Origin: Uloborus plumipes
Taxonomy: Eukaryota; Arthropoda; Arachnida; Araneae; Uloboridae
DNA: 64,000 nt
Direction: 5' to 3'
NCBI GenBank assembly: GCA_038373865.1
Contig: JAXGGA010000485.1
Location: 124,001-188,000 of the forward strand
Shown one piece after another: positions 34,684-46,385 of this stretch. The position numbers and the translations under genes were made by a program. The first letter of the stretch is position 1. The number at the start of each line of letters is the position of its first letter. The notes beneath the pieces are model-generated. The model made no database searches and was not told where the DNA came from. It saw only the letters and a program-made list of their open reading frames with translations.

Positions 34684-35447
34684 TATGTGATAATATTTTT
34701 TAAAAACAGTTAGATTACACGATTACAAGGCTAGATTGCGATTATTGAAAGAAAGATAACAATTGCGATTACACAAGAAATACTTGATTAAAATTACGAT
34801 TACACATTTACAAGTGTTAATTCGAAATTATGATTACGATTACAAAAAAATGTAATTGATTGCGCAGATTACTACTACGTAATCGGCGATTACTCCAAGC
34901 CTGTTATGTTACCTTCCGGTTTAAAGTAAAATGTGAAATGCATTATATAATTACACATTTAAGGAATATTTTATACTCCTCAATACTTGCACTCTCGAGA
35001 AGTGAAACACAGTAACTTTATGACTACAAATCTCTCAGATACGACTTGAAAAGTCGTTATTTCACGGAATTCCAAACATATATTTAATCAAACACCGATT
35101 CTAGGTTTGTCAAGCATTCTTAATTACAGCTCCCAAATCCCCCCCCCCCCAAGAGCATAAAACTATAAGAGTCCGTGAACGAACCTAATGAATCTAAAGG
35201 AGAAGAACGTACCCGGTTATCAAAACCCGGATCATTCGACCGTGAGTGGGGTAGACAAGATCGATAGGCCTTTCCCGCGCTTTTTGGTTCTTTTCATCGA
35301 ACTCCCCGATTCATTTTCGCGCTAGAAGAGGTCCCAACTACGTCATTAGACACCCTGTGGAAGAATCAAGTTTCAGCAGAAACACAGACCGAGAGATAAA
35401 AGTTGGTCGGATCGAAGGGAACAAAATGGAGAGCAATTGAGGGATGA
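34684..35447. other. spacer with a GC-richer island
   Basis: 34720-34900 is rich in GATTAC words. 35190-35440 is clearly richer in G+C, non-repetitive and without a long frame. It might be a regulatory or transcribed host segment; nothing identifies it. Confidence 0.4.
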
Positions 35448-35645
35448 AATGTTATTTATTGAAGTGTGGGGTTCTGGGGAAGATATGTGAGGAGAGGTAT
35501 GGATTGAATTGAAGGTTTTCGAAATTGATAATTAGGAATTTTGATTCGTGTTATTGTTGGGAGAATGTTACGGGGCATGTTTTAAGGGTGTTTCATTTGA
35601 TTAATTTGAAAAGATTTGAAATATATTCCTGTGTCAAGAAGGTAG
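35448..35645 (+). repeat. duplicated segment, left copy
   Basis: TTATTTATTGAAGTGTGGGG, GAGAGGTATGGATTGAATTG and GATAATTAGGAA are repeated in the same order at 36323-36520 with moderate divergence, 875 bp downstream. Confidence 0.65.
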
Positions 35646-35751
35646 CTGTACCTCATAAACAGAACGACATAGGTCCAAAAATGGCGATCTTCACTGTTTT
35701 GCTTCATTGTATATAGATTGCATTGTATATTATTGCACATCGATCCTTTAA

Positions 35752-36162
35752 CCCTTTAAGCGGTTAGTTATTTTACCAGAAATGCTTCCGAAAAAGGCAT
35801 ATTTTTTTATTGCATATAGTTAAGTACCATACTTAACAGAATAAGAATATAAAGAATTTTTAAATTTTTTTTTTTCGTTTTCAATGCTTTTACAATATTT
35901 TTTATTTTACAATTTTGGTCACAAAGTTCCGAAATATTTGCTTTTTTCAAGTACATTCTGCATGCAGTAATGAATGGTTTACAAATTATGCAAAAATTTC
36001 TCTCACACTTACTGTGAATTTTGAGGTTTACAATTTTCCGAAATGTTCGGGAAAACCAGAAAAGGAAATCTGAAAATATCGATGCCCGTACGCCGTACGG
36101 CCAAACTAGATGAGGCCAATTTTGGGTAGCACGTACACCGTACGGGCAAACCGCTTAAAGGG
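35752..36162. mobile_element. piggyBac-type MITE
   Basis: The termini CCCTTTAAGCGGTT and AACCGCTTAAAGGG are perfect 14-bp inverted repeats with TTAA on both sides (35748-35751 and 36163-36166), the piggyBac target duplication. Sub-terminal CCGTACG palindromes occur near the right end. 411 bp, non-coding. Confidence 0.8.
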
Positions 36163-36240
36163 TTAAAACAGTATTCTATAAAACAAATTCCTTCACAAGT
36201 ATTTCGCAGCGTGATAAGAGCGCGAGTCCCAACCTTTGCA

Positions 36241-36316
36241 TTTATCCGACAATGGTTTTCGCCCTCTACTGAAAATTGACGAAAATGGACTTACGTTAGT
36301 CTGGTTCTGAGGTACA
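36241..36316. repeat. half copy of the hairpin MITE
   Basis: Matches the right arm of 17381-17523 (TGACGAAAATGGACTTACG, GTCTGGTTCTGAGGTACAG). The left arm is absent. It directly precedes the right copy of the duplicated segment. Confidence 0.6.
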
Positions 36317-36322
36317 GAAATG

Positions 36323-36520
36323 CTATTTATTGAAGTGTGGGGTTCTGGGGAAGATGAGACATGAAGAGAGGTATGGATTGAATTGAAGGTTTTCGAAATT
36401 GATAATTAGGAAGTCAGACACTTTAGTTTTGGGAGAATGTTATAGGCCATGTTTTGAGGGTGTTTGATTTGATCATGTCGGAAAATTTGAAACAAATTCT
36501 TGCATCAAGAATATAGGATC
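36323..36520 (+). repeat. duplicated segment, right copy
   Basis: Counterpart of 35448-35645; see there for shared words. The copies differ by substitutions and short indels (for example near 36355). Confidence 0.65.
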
Positions 36521-36989
36521 CTCCGATTTAAAATGGTTTAGAAAAAAAAAATCTTAAGAAGTTTACTAAATGCCTATTTTAGAAAGTAATGTTAATTTTT
36601 CTGGTATTAGCGAAAGTAAAACATAAATTGTATGTTTTATTATCATCATATATTGTTTACTGCACGAATGTGTTTCGATTATAACGCATCTGTTCACGTA
36701 TGATGCTTAAACAGCAGTATCTCAAAAAGTTTCGTTTAAAAGCATATTTCACTCTGATCCGCCTTATTTTATAAATTTTTGCACTATTCGTCAGATTTCC
36801 CGGCAGGAATTTTAAGACCATTGCTAAATGCCATTACGATGATTTAATACGAGTGTAAATACATTGACTGTTGTTGTACCGAAATAGGCATCGCCTCGTG
36901 CACAGAATTATGTTTTAAAATAAATGATAAAAATAAACCACTCATGATATTAGCTGATAATCCAAAGTGCATATTTTTGTATCTTAGAG

Positions 36990-38764
36990 CAGCGATTTCC
37001 AAAGTGTGTTTCGCGAAACCGAGTACCTGAAGTGTTCTCTCCAAGTTTCTTCTACGTAGAGAAGGCAGTAATTGAATTTCTTGGGAGCTGAAGGGGCTAT
37101 GTGACAAAGCAGAAATTGCGAGTAATTAAAGCTCAAAGTTTTATTGCTGCAGTTGTTGCAGCTTTTTTTGTTTTCTGATTTTCTCGTTATTGTGCGTATG
37201 AAAATGGTCTAATGACATCTACTTTTTGATGTAGGGGAGACTGGGGACGGTTGTGACGCGGGGCGGTTGTGACAGTCGTCATATTAGCTAAACCATAATT
37301 AATACCTGATTGAAGCAAAGAGAGAGAGCATCATAATGTTTATCTGAATGTGTGTCAAAGCATCGCGGTAGCCATCGAGCGACATTAACGCTAGCAAAGG
37401 GGTTGGTTACTTTTTAACAGTCAAAAGTAAGTTTTTTTGTTCGATGTCTTTTAGTAATTCCTGTTGAATGGGTACAGATAGAGAAATGAAAGTTTTCTCC
37501 CCGTTAGTAGGGAACCTTAATAGTGAAATAGCAGTGATTACTTTTTATGTAGGCTATTTTGTATTGCCATGGCGATTGCTGTTTTTAAAAGTAGTGGGTG
37601 GGGGTCTGTTGTGAAAAATTGCGGGGGGACGGTTGTGACACCAGTAAAACATGTTTTTATCATGTTTGATGCCCATAATACGCTTGGAGAAGACAGAAAT
37701 AGGGCAGTGTGACCTAATGAAATACAAAGAAGCTTATAAAGAAGTGAAACTTTTTTTTCTTTCGGACAGCTTTGGAAATGCAACGTTAATCGTAAGTCTT
37801 TGTTACGAAACATTCATTCGTAAACGCGATGGAGCCGGCCGGCGCTGTCACAATGAAAACAACGTGTGCATAGGTTATATTGCTCATAATAACGTGCTTT
37901 TAAGCTTACATATACGCTGAAAGCAGATATGAGAGTAAAATGGCTACTTAGAAATGGTTCCGTTCATTTATGAATAGAAATGTTTCACGTCTGTTCGTGT
38001 AGCTCGTGCAACTAGCTTTTCAAGAGTAACAAGCTTCAATAAAATAAATAAATGTGGAATCTTTCTTTGATACTTGAGAATTGTTGTGAACAGACACGGT
38101 TATGACCCACAGGATGTGCATAATGTTGCCAAAACAGACGTTACGAAATTCCAAAAACCTGATATTTTTGGAAGACTTGGTATAAGGCTTCTTCAACTGA
38201 ACGAGACACATTGTTAAATGTTAAACTTTCCCAGATGAAGGTTATGTTGAATTACGTTTAATATTACTTGAAATTAAAAGTGATCTAGAACTGTTTTGCT
38301 GTATTTATGAACTTGTCACAACCGACCCCAAGCACTGTCACAACTGCCCCTGGGGTGGGGTCGGTTGTGACATTTTTTCCTTTTTTGTTTAATTTGATCC
38401 TGTGAGTTAACTATTGTACTTAGGGAGAACATTTTAGTGTTTATAAGCAGGCAAATAAACACTTTAACATAAAAACAACTTTAAACCAGCTCACAGGCAT
38501 TGCTAAGGGATCTATAGGGGAGCAAATGAAAATTGTCACAACCGTACCCAGTCTCCCCTACCAAGTTTTATTTGCTTACCTGTATCCATTACTCCCCATT
38601 GGCTAGAGTGTTCATTTTTTAAAATGTAACATAGCCCCTTTATCCTTCAATAATGATAGCCAATGATTAGCATTTTTTCCTTTAGTTAGTAACAAATATG
38701 GGGTTCATTGAAGCAAATGTGAAGCACTAAATGCTATGTGTTCTAAAAAGTTTGGGAATCAATG
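36990..38764. mobile_element. hAT-like element hosting a nested TIR element
   Basis: The left end CAGCGATTTCCAAAG and right end CTTTGGGAATCAATG-type sequence (AAGTTTGGGAATCAATG) are inverted. The flanking octamers TCTTAGAG and TTTCAGAG match at 6 of 8. Its own sequence is only 36990-37230 and 38562-38764; the rest is the nested element. Confidence 0.5.
37231..38561. mobile_element. TIR element with repeated GGTTGTGAC motifs
   Basis: Ends GTAGGGGAGACTGGGGACGG and GTACCCAGTCTCCCCTAC are inverted repeats. GGTTGTGAC or its complement recurs near both ends (37248, 37265, 37629, 38316, 38335, 38367, 38534). Such clustered sub-terminal repeats usually bind the transposase. 1,331 bp without a recognisable transposase frame. 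Superfamily and target duplication unresolved. Confidence 0.7.
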
Positions 38765-38900
38765 TTTCAGAGATTTTCATGAAATGTATCAAAACAGAAA
38801 ACTATGCACGTAAAAAGACATAATACTGTGATAATCGTTTCGAGATTAAAATTTACAGCATGCAAACTAGACCTAATGGGTGGTTGAAAAAAAAAATTTA

Positions 38901-40318
38901 CACTGCTCGACATTGAAAATGCAACACCAAGAAGGAGTGGTCAGAAATTGATGAAATTTGGTAAGAAGAGAGAGACAGCATGGAACAATAAGTGATATTT
39001 ATTTCAAAATAAATAAGCAAAATTTAGAGCGAGGACGTCGTCGGCTCAGTAAGAAGTAGGACCACCGCGCACAGCGATGCACGCAGAAACACGTCTAGGC
39101 ATGGAGTCAATAAGCCTGCGGATGGTGTCCTGAGGGATGGCACTCCATTCTCTTTCAACCATTTGCCACAGTTCGTCCTCTGAACGAGGCAGTGACAGGT
39201 TCTGCAAACGGCGTCCAATCACGTCCCACACATGTTCGATTGGTGACTAGTCAGGAGAGTATGGTGGCCAGGAAAGCATCTGTACACCTCGTAGAGCATG
39301 TTGGCTGATTCGAGCACTGTGTGGCCGAGCGTTATCCTGTTTAAAAATTGCATTTGGCAAACCCTGAAGGTAGGGGAGTGCCACCGGCCGCAGTACATTA
39401 TCTACATATCGTTGGGCCGTCATAGTGCCCCGAATACGAACTAGAGGTGATACGGAATTGTATGCAATAGCGCCCCAAACCATTATGCTACGTTGTCGCG
39501 CTGTGGGGCGTTCCACAGTTACTGCCGGATTCGATCTTTCTCCACGTCGACCCCACACACGTATGCGATGACTATCGCTGGACAAACAGAAGCGGGATTC
39601 ATCTGAGAACACTACGGTTTGCCATTCTGCCATCCACGTCGCTCTGGTCCGACACCATTCCAAACGTTGGAGTATGTGCTGTGAGGTCAATGGCAGTCTT
39701 CTTAGCGGGCGCCGTGATTGCAGGCCACGTGCAACCAGTCGACGGGAAATGGTTCTGGTCGACACAGGAACATCCAGGGTACCCTGCACGTGCTGCAGAA
39801 TCGACGTACAAGTGACTTGCGGGTCCGCCACAGCTTGTCGGTGAATCCGTCGATCCAAGCGGTCTGACGTCACTCTGGCTGCACCTGCACCCCTCAATGT
39901 GGCTACATTTCCTCTTTCCAACCATCTCCGACACAGCCGATGCACAGTGCTTGCATCCATGTGGGTATCAGCTGCAATTTGACGTATGGACCAACCTCCT
40001 CTTCTCAGTCCGATCACCATACCCCTTGTAAAGTCGTCTATATGCTGGAAGTGTCTTCGTTGAGGACGGCGGGGCATTTCCTCCTATCACACGTATCCTT
40101 CGAGACAAAAACCAAATTTCTCCGATAATTAGTCTGGCAGAAAAACCAACGTGAACATAGCCCACTTTTCAACTTCCTTCTCTTATATCTTATTTCACGT
40201 GCGTCGGAGAGCTGCGCATTTCATATCATTTGCATAACTCCGTGACGTGCGTCTACGGTAAAATTTGCATGAATTTCTGACCACTCCTTCTTGGTGTTGC
40301 ATTTTCAATGTCGAGCAG
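38901..40318 (-). mobile_element. Tc1-like transposon, copy 4
   Basis: Left terminus CACTGCTCGACATTG preceded by TA (38899-38900). The right terminus stops at TCGAGCAG: the last two bases and the TA duplication are replaced by GAAAAAAAAAAA. Otherwise complete. Confidence 0.93.
39046..40077 (-). pseudogene. Tc1-like transposase with one nonsense codon
   Basis: The frame runs from 40077 to the stop at 39046-39048 (343 codons) with a single TAG at codon 277 (39247-39249), where the other copies have leucine in the YSPDLSPIE block. The stop falls just before the catalytic glutamate, so the product would lack one of the three catalytic residues and cannot be active. The N-terminal DNA-binding domain and first two aspartates are intact. 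It shares marker changes with copy 3 (SQHILQRLEW, VWGRRGE, RQRSIMVWG). Confidence 0.92.
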
Positions 40319-40448
40319 GAAAAAAAAAAAATGCACCGATTAACATAATGTTTATAATAAAGTAAAATCCAGGGGGAAGTAGATATACATGAACACAAAC
40401 AGGTGCGTGAGCTTATTTTAGGTTGCTTATTTTCTTACTTTAATTGTA

Positions 40449-40623
40449 CACTCGAGCCCGCTCAATGGAATATCGGTTAAAAGAATATCTCGCTTAATAG
40501 AACACATTTTCAATGTATTAAAATCGTTATAATGTATTAGTTTGACCCCGGATAATGGAATATTCCGCTTATTAGAATATTTTTCCATGACAAAATGGCT
40601 ATTCTATTAAGCGGGTTCGACTG
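40449..40623. mobile_element. TA-flanked TIR MITE (pogo/Tc1-type size)
   Basis: Inverted ends CACTCGAGCCCGCT and AGCGGGTTCGACTG with TA on both sides (40447-40448, 40624-40625). The interior pairs further (GGAATATTCC, CTTATTAGAATA). 175 bp. Confidence 0.65.
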
Positions 40624-40679
40624 TATTTCTTTATTTTGTTAATACTCCCACGAAAACTCCCCTATTCACAGATAAATGC

Positions 40680-41515
40680 ATTTCTACCAGAGTCGGAGTC
40701 GGACTGATTTTACTATAAAGGAGTCTGAGTCGGTCATTTTTTTCCCCAAATCTGCGTTTCTGTCCCGTATACCAATTAGAATCATACTGATTTTGGAGTA
40801 AAAAAGCCGCAATCGGAGTCAGAGGTTCTAAAATTTTAGGATTTAGAGTCAGAGTCGGCCATTTTCCCTCCTAGTCGGCATTCTGCCATGTATGCGAGTC
40901 ATTGTCAGAGTTGGACAGATTCCGGGTTAACAGATTTATGCCCAGTATCCTAAAACCGGGACGCTCGTTAGTTACTGCATACAAAAACTTGTAATGAATA
41001 TATCTTTTTACTAAAGCTGTTTTTCACAAGTTAAATAGTCCTTCTTCTTAAGAAAAATAGATAGAACCACTAGTTGGACATCAGAGTTTATTTATTGACA
41101 GCTATTTTCAGACAAATCAGTCAAGCAACGATCCAGCGTGGATAGTCACAGAAAGTAAGTTTTTTTGCGACTTTTTTTTTTTTATAAAATGAAACTATTT
41201 AAAAATGATTTGCTTAAAATTGATTACAGATGCCTTCTATAATGTTACTTTGCAAAAGTAATGTCAAATAAGGTCGTAATTTACTGAGATATCTGCAAAA
41301 TATCCCATAAATAGGACGTTCAATAACTTCATAAATATGGCAACGGCGAACTATTTTAAGCCTAAAATGTATGTAAACCATTCCAAGTAAGAGTTTTAAG
41401 CAGCTAAAAATTGAAGAAAATTGTTAAAAAAAACTTGGGCATAAATGGGTTAAAAGAGCAGAAGTTGAAGTCACAGGTTCCAAAATTTTAGGAATTAGAG
41501 CCGTAGACGGCCTTT
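40680..41515. repeat. degenerate GAGTCG-rich repeat
   Basis: Words GGAGTCGGACTG, GAGTCGGTCATTTT, GAGTCAGAGTCGGCC and GAGTTGGACAG recur at 40688-40925. Related text (GTTCCAAAATTTTAGGA) appears at 41470-41510. The intervening 40930-41455 has no recognisable feature. Confidence 0.45.
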
Positions 41516-42489
41516 ACCTTTAACTTGCATCTCCAAAATACGACGAACTTTGAATTTTAAAAACAATTTTAAGTTTCATTGCACTTAAACAAGTTTTAAA
41601 AATTACTTTGAATATATCCCCATCCATTCTGAAATATTCCTCAAGAAAAATATATTAATTTCCGCAGAAAGAAGTAAAAATTGATCTCAACTTGTTTATT
41701 TTATCTTTCTGCACAACAAAAAGAACCGAGCGGCTTCCCGCTTTTGCCTAATACCGAAACATAAATTAAAATGCAAATTAAAATCCGTCGCACAGAATAA
41801 CATCTCAAGTGTTTTCATTGGACCAACTGAAATAGCAGTCGAGGGAGTTTATTTGTTTGAAAACCTGAACCCCCCAGGTCTTATTTACTGACATAGTCTA
41901 AAAAGATTTCATTGCCACGACAGCTCAAGATGCATTTAATGCACAGAAAGGCATTTCAAAGGGAAGATAAACTCTATTTCTTTCCTTTTACGGGCTTAAA
42001 ATTCCGCATTCTATCGATTTTGCCATTTGGAAACAATTTTGTGTCGTTTCAGGGAAACCAGTGGACTAAAGAATTAATTTTACCATCGAATGGAGTAAAT
42101 AAGAAAACATATTATGCTTTTCATTATCATTATTATTTCATTTATAAACATCAGGAATAGTAAAGTTAAAAAAGTAATAAATTCCTTTGATGTTTTACGT
42201 AATATACAATTCATGGAAATTGTGAGAACTTTACAACCAAATTGCAATTTCAGTCTTGTTTACTTACTCTAATTTTAATCAGTAGGAGTATTTTTCAATT
42301 GAAAAATAGCGATATTTATAAAGTTTCTAATTTTATTTTGTATCTTATCTCAGAATTAATTCAACCTGATCCAACCTAAGAAAATGAAATTAATCTATAT
42401 TTAAAAGCAAGAACTGCAGCAGAGCTAATACTTTTATAACTAATTATTAATTATTATATAAGATTCTCTTAAAGTCGTTTAAAAACTAC
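41516..42489. other. unclassified sequence
   Basis: 41990-42060 (GATTTTGCCATTTGG, ACAATTTTGTGTCG) resembles 53040-53110, so a dispersed element is present. The 82-codon frame at 41912-42160 overlaps it and is not supported as a gene. Confidence 0.4.
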
Positions 42490-43558
42490 CAGGGGCAGAT
42501 TCAAGGCAGGGGCGATGGGGGCGATCGCCCCTCCCTTGAGAGAACTTTTCTCCAGCAGTTTTTTGACTTTAAAGTTTAAAAAAAAAATCTGGTATGGACC
42601 CCACACACTACTTCCTTTTACGTGTAAGTTTCTTAGTAGTTGCCTTAAGTGTTAAAAAAAGTGCTTGGAGTGAGCAAGGTAACAATTCAAATATTTACTC
42701 ACCTAATCTGCCACGAAACAATGCAAAAAATATTTCACAATGGTTATTTTTCTAAATATTGCTGATTTTAATATCATTCAGTGAATTTTTCGCAAAATAT
42801 CGCCTGTAGCGCCAAATTGAACCCAAATTCAAAAAAATATTTTTTTTGCCAAATTTGTCGCCAACTTGGCGTCAAACACTTGGCGACCAAAAGCTTGGCG
42901 ACATGTCGCCAAGTGGTCGCGTAAATTCATAATACTTGAGTCTGCATTGAAATTAACACTGATTTACCCCAAAAAAGGGGTAAAACACCCCCTTGAGAAC
43001 ATTTGAATGCAACCACAAGGTGAGGTGCATAACTAAACCATCCTCAGAGCCTACATACCAAGCTAGAAGCTTCTACGGCATATAGTTTTTGAGTTATGCG
43101 ACACATATACGCACATAAATCCGCACATACATACAGACGTCACGAGAAAACTCGTCGTAATTAACTCGGGGGTGGTTGAAAAAGACTTTTCGGCTTCTTA
43201 TATGTTGGTAGGTACATATGCACGTGCTGACAGGTCGAAAAAACTACTGAAGATTCATTCGGGGGTGAGCAAAATCAAAATTTAGACTCAAATGTGAGTG
43301 ATTTTTTTTTTTTTTTTTTGCGATCACAATACTTCCTTTACTACGTACAAGGAAGTAAAAAGGCAATTTTATGTGATCTTTGATGATACTATGAGAAGTG
43401 GTTGGGATTCGGGCTCTGATCTGGAATTTTATCGAAATTGAAGACCGAAACATTTGTAATAAACATGTGTTAAGCAGGATCTGTGGGGGAAAAGGAGGGG
43501 GGGGGAGTAGGAAAAAAACAATCATTCCTCCTTTGGAACATTTCTAGATCCGTCCTTG
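42490..43558. mobile_element. non-autonomous hAT with nested repeat
   Basis: The left end CAGGGGCAGATTCAAGG and right end AGATCCGTCCTTG are imperfect inverted repeats. Flanks AAAACTAC and AAACCTAC match at 7 of 8. A full copy of the TTGGCG repeat (42585-43360) is inserted inside. Confidence 0.6.
42585..43360 (+). repeat. TTGGCG/CGCCAA-rich dispersed repeat, full-length copy
   Basis: Starts TCTGGTATGGACCCCACAC. The central palindromic cluster is at 42855-42915. It ends with the hairpin ACTTCCTTTACTACG...AAGGAAGT at 43331-43356. Confidence 0.75.
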
Positions 43559-44158
43559 AAACCTACTAAACACGAATAAAATTAATGGTTTATTCGCATA
43601 CTACATAAAATACTTTTATACACAGAAAAAAATAAATACTGAGGAATTATAATTGCTATTTGTACAGTTTTAACGTTGATGCTGTTTTACGTACAGCAGC
43701 AAAAAAGAAAAAAAAAATGCGTTGCTTCACTAGTTTAAAGGTTTCGTAACTTGTTTTTGTTGTAAAATTTTAAATGTCATAACACTAAGGCTCGATTTAG
43801 CAACAGGTTATTATAATTCTCTATTAGTTTATTACAAACTTATCCTTGAATTATTCTTGCTGCCTGAAACTGATAACATAATTAACTGTGTAAGAAACCA
43901 ATCAAACACAAGTCATAAATGCAGATGAGTTGATCTCTAAATAATATATTTCTGGAATTATTTCGCTGAAATTACTGCCAGCTTCACTTTTTGTTGTTAC
44001 TTTTCTCAAAATATAGTCATTCTGACAAAGATTTTAACCTATTAATACCCAGCGTTCCTTTTAAGGGATGGTACAAAAAATGTGTCTGAATTTACCAAAA
44101 ATGAACATTTCAACCAAATAATAATGTTCAAAGTGTGTTCTGTAACCATTTTATTATG
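43559..44158. other. AT-rich spacer
   Basis: No gene, repeat end or hairpin of note is visible. Confidence 0.5.
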
Positions 44159-46385
44159 GGGTCATTCCATATGAAATCAACAAATGTTCAGAAATTTTCG
44201 TGCCGCACCATTTTTGATTTTGATGATATTTGGTAGGTAATATGCACAAATATTCTGTACCTCCGAACTGTTTTATTTATTCTCCAGATATAGCCATTTT
44301 TTTGTTCCGCCGATGAGTTAAATTCGGCATTTTTGATCTTTTTTCTAAGAGCTCTGGTAAATTTATTTAAAATGGTAGAAAGATCAAACATAACTTATTT
44401 TAAAGCTAAAAGAATGAACTTTGATTTGTGCATAAAAAGAAACGTTTTAAGTTAAGCCTAAATATAAAATTTTCCGGGTCAATTCGCGGTTCAAAAAGTG
44501 CCGTTTTTGTCATTTCAAGCATGAAAAAGTATATGAAGGACTGACAGTGGGGTACCAATTTTTTTCCTCTTGCACCCAGTTATAGATACTAGAAGCACAG
44601 AAAAGAATAAGATGATACCAGTAGTCCTTCATTATGAAAAAATTGCTTAAACTTGAGAAAAAATGAAAATTGGTATTTTTCACTCCCCAAAAACGGCCTG
44701 TGGAACAGGTAGTAAAAATTTACAAATGCATGGAGTAAGAAGGTGTTACATTACCCTTTAAAATGAAACAAAAACTGTCTTGTTATTCCAAGGCATTAGA
44801 GAGATATAAGCTTTTAAACTATGAGAAAAAATGAAAAATATCCTTTTTCACTCCCCAAAAACGGCCTGTGGAACAGGTAGTAAGAATTTGCAAATGCATG
44901 GAGCAAGAAGATATTACCTTGAACTTTAAAAGGAAACAAAAACCGTCTTGTTATTCCCAGGCATAAAAGAGATATAACCCTCTGAAAATTGAAAATTTAC
45001 GCAAAAAATTTTTTTTGGCATAAGTTAAAGCAATTATGAACATAAAGTCTTTTTATGCAAGAACTGCAAGAGAAAAAATATGTATCCCCATTAAATATAT
45101 AATTTAAAATACATCGTAAAACGTCTAATTTATATGTGACGTAGAAACATCTGAAAAAGTTATACTTAAAACTTTTTTTAGTGTTTCTGTTATCAGAGTT
45201 TTCTTTTAATTTGTAATGGATGTACAACTAAATATTATGAAGATAAACTCTAACAAATAATCAATTAGCAAAAATCCCTTTTAGTTGTAGCTGTTTCGAA
45301 AATTATGTAGAAATTTCGGATTTTTGTAAAAAAAATTTGTAATTTCATTCAAATGTAAATGTAAAACTAGAAACTTCTTAGCGACATGCAATTAAATTTT
45401 AAAACCAATTTTAATTGATGTGTGGACATTCGGATCACTGGTTTTAAGTACAACTTTTTCCGATGTGTCAACATTACAAATAAATTACAACCATTTTACG
45501 ATATATTTTGAATTATATATTTGATGATACATATTTTTAGAGTTCTTGCATGAAAAGACTTTATTTATGTTCATAATTGCTTTAACTTATGCCAAAACAA
45601 TCTTGCATGAATTTTCAATTTTCAGAGGGCCTTATCTCTTTGATGCCTGGGAATAACAAGACAGTTTTTGTTTCGTTTTAAAGGGCAATGTAACACCTTC
45701 TTCCTCCATGCATTTGCAAATTTTTACTAAGTGTTCCACAGGCTATTTTTGGGGAGTGAAAAGGGCCATTTTTCATTTTTTCTCAAGTTTAAGGTTTTTT
45801 TTATAATAATCATCTTACTTAGAAGGCTTATATCTCTTTAATGCCTTGGAATAACAAGACAGTTTTTGTTTCCTTTTAAAGTTCAATGTAATACCTTTTT
45901 GCTCCATACATTTTCAAATTTTTACTACCTATTCCACAGGCCGTTTTTGGGGAGTGAAAAAGGATATTTTTCATTTTTTCTCATAGTTTAAAAGCTTATA
46001 TCTCTCTAATGCCTTGGAATAACAAGACAGTTTTTGTTTCATTTTAAAGGGCAATGTAACACCTTCTTACTCCATGCCTTTGTAAATTTTTACTACCTGT
46101 TCCACAGGCCGTTTTTGGGGAGTGAAAAATACCAATTTTCATTTTTTCTCAAGTTTAAGCAATTTTTTCATAATGAAGGACTACTTGTATCATCTTATTC
46201 TTTTCTGTGCTTCTAGTATCTATATCTGGGTGCAAGAGAAAAAAAATTGGAACCCCACTGTCAGTCCTTCATATACTTTTTCATGCTTGAAATGACGAAA
46301 ACGGCACTTTTTGAACCGCGAATTGACCCGGGAAAATTTATATTTAGGCTTAACTTAAACCGTTTCTTTTTATGCACAAATCAAA
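44159..46385. mobile_element. large palindromic element, right arm truncated
   Basis: It begins near TGGGGTCATTCCATATG. From 44420 the sequence is mirrored by the right arm ending at 46385 (TTTGATTTGTGCAT against ATGCACAAATCAAA), with a centre near 45190-45440. The arms contain tandem units starting at CACTCCCCAAAAACGGCC: two on the left (44681, 44849; period 168) and three on the right (45751, 45949, 46117; spacings 198 and 168). The mirror of 44159-44419 is missing on the right, where A/C-only sequence begins. Confidence 0.75.
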
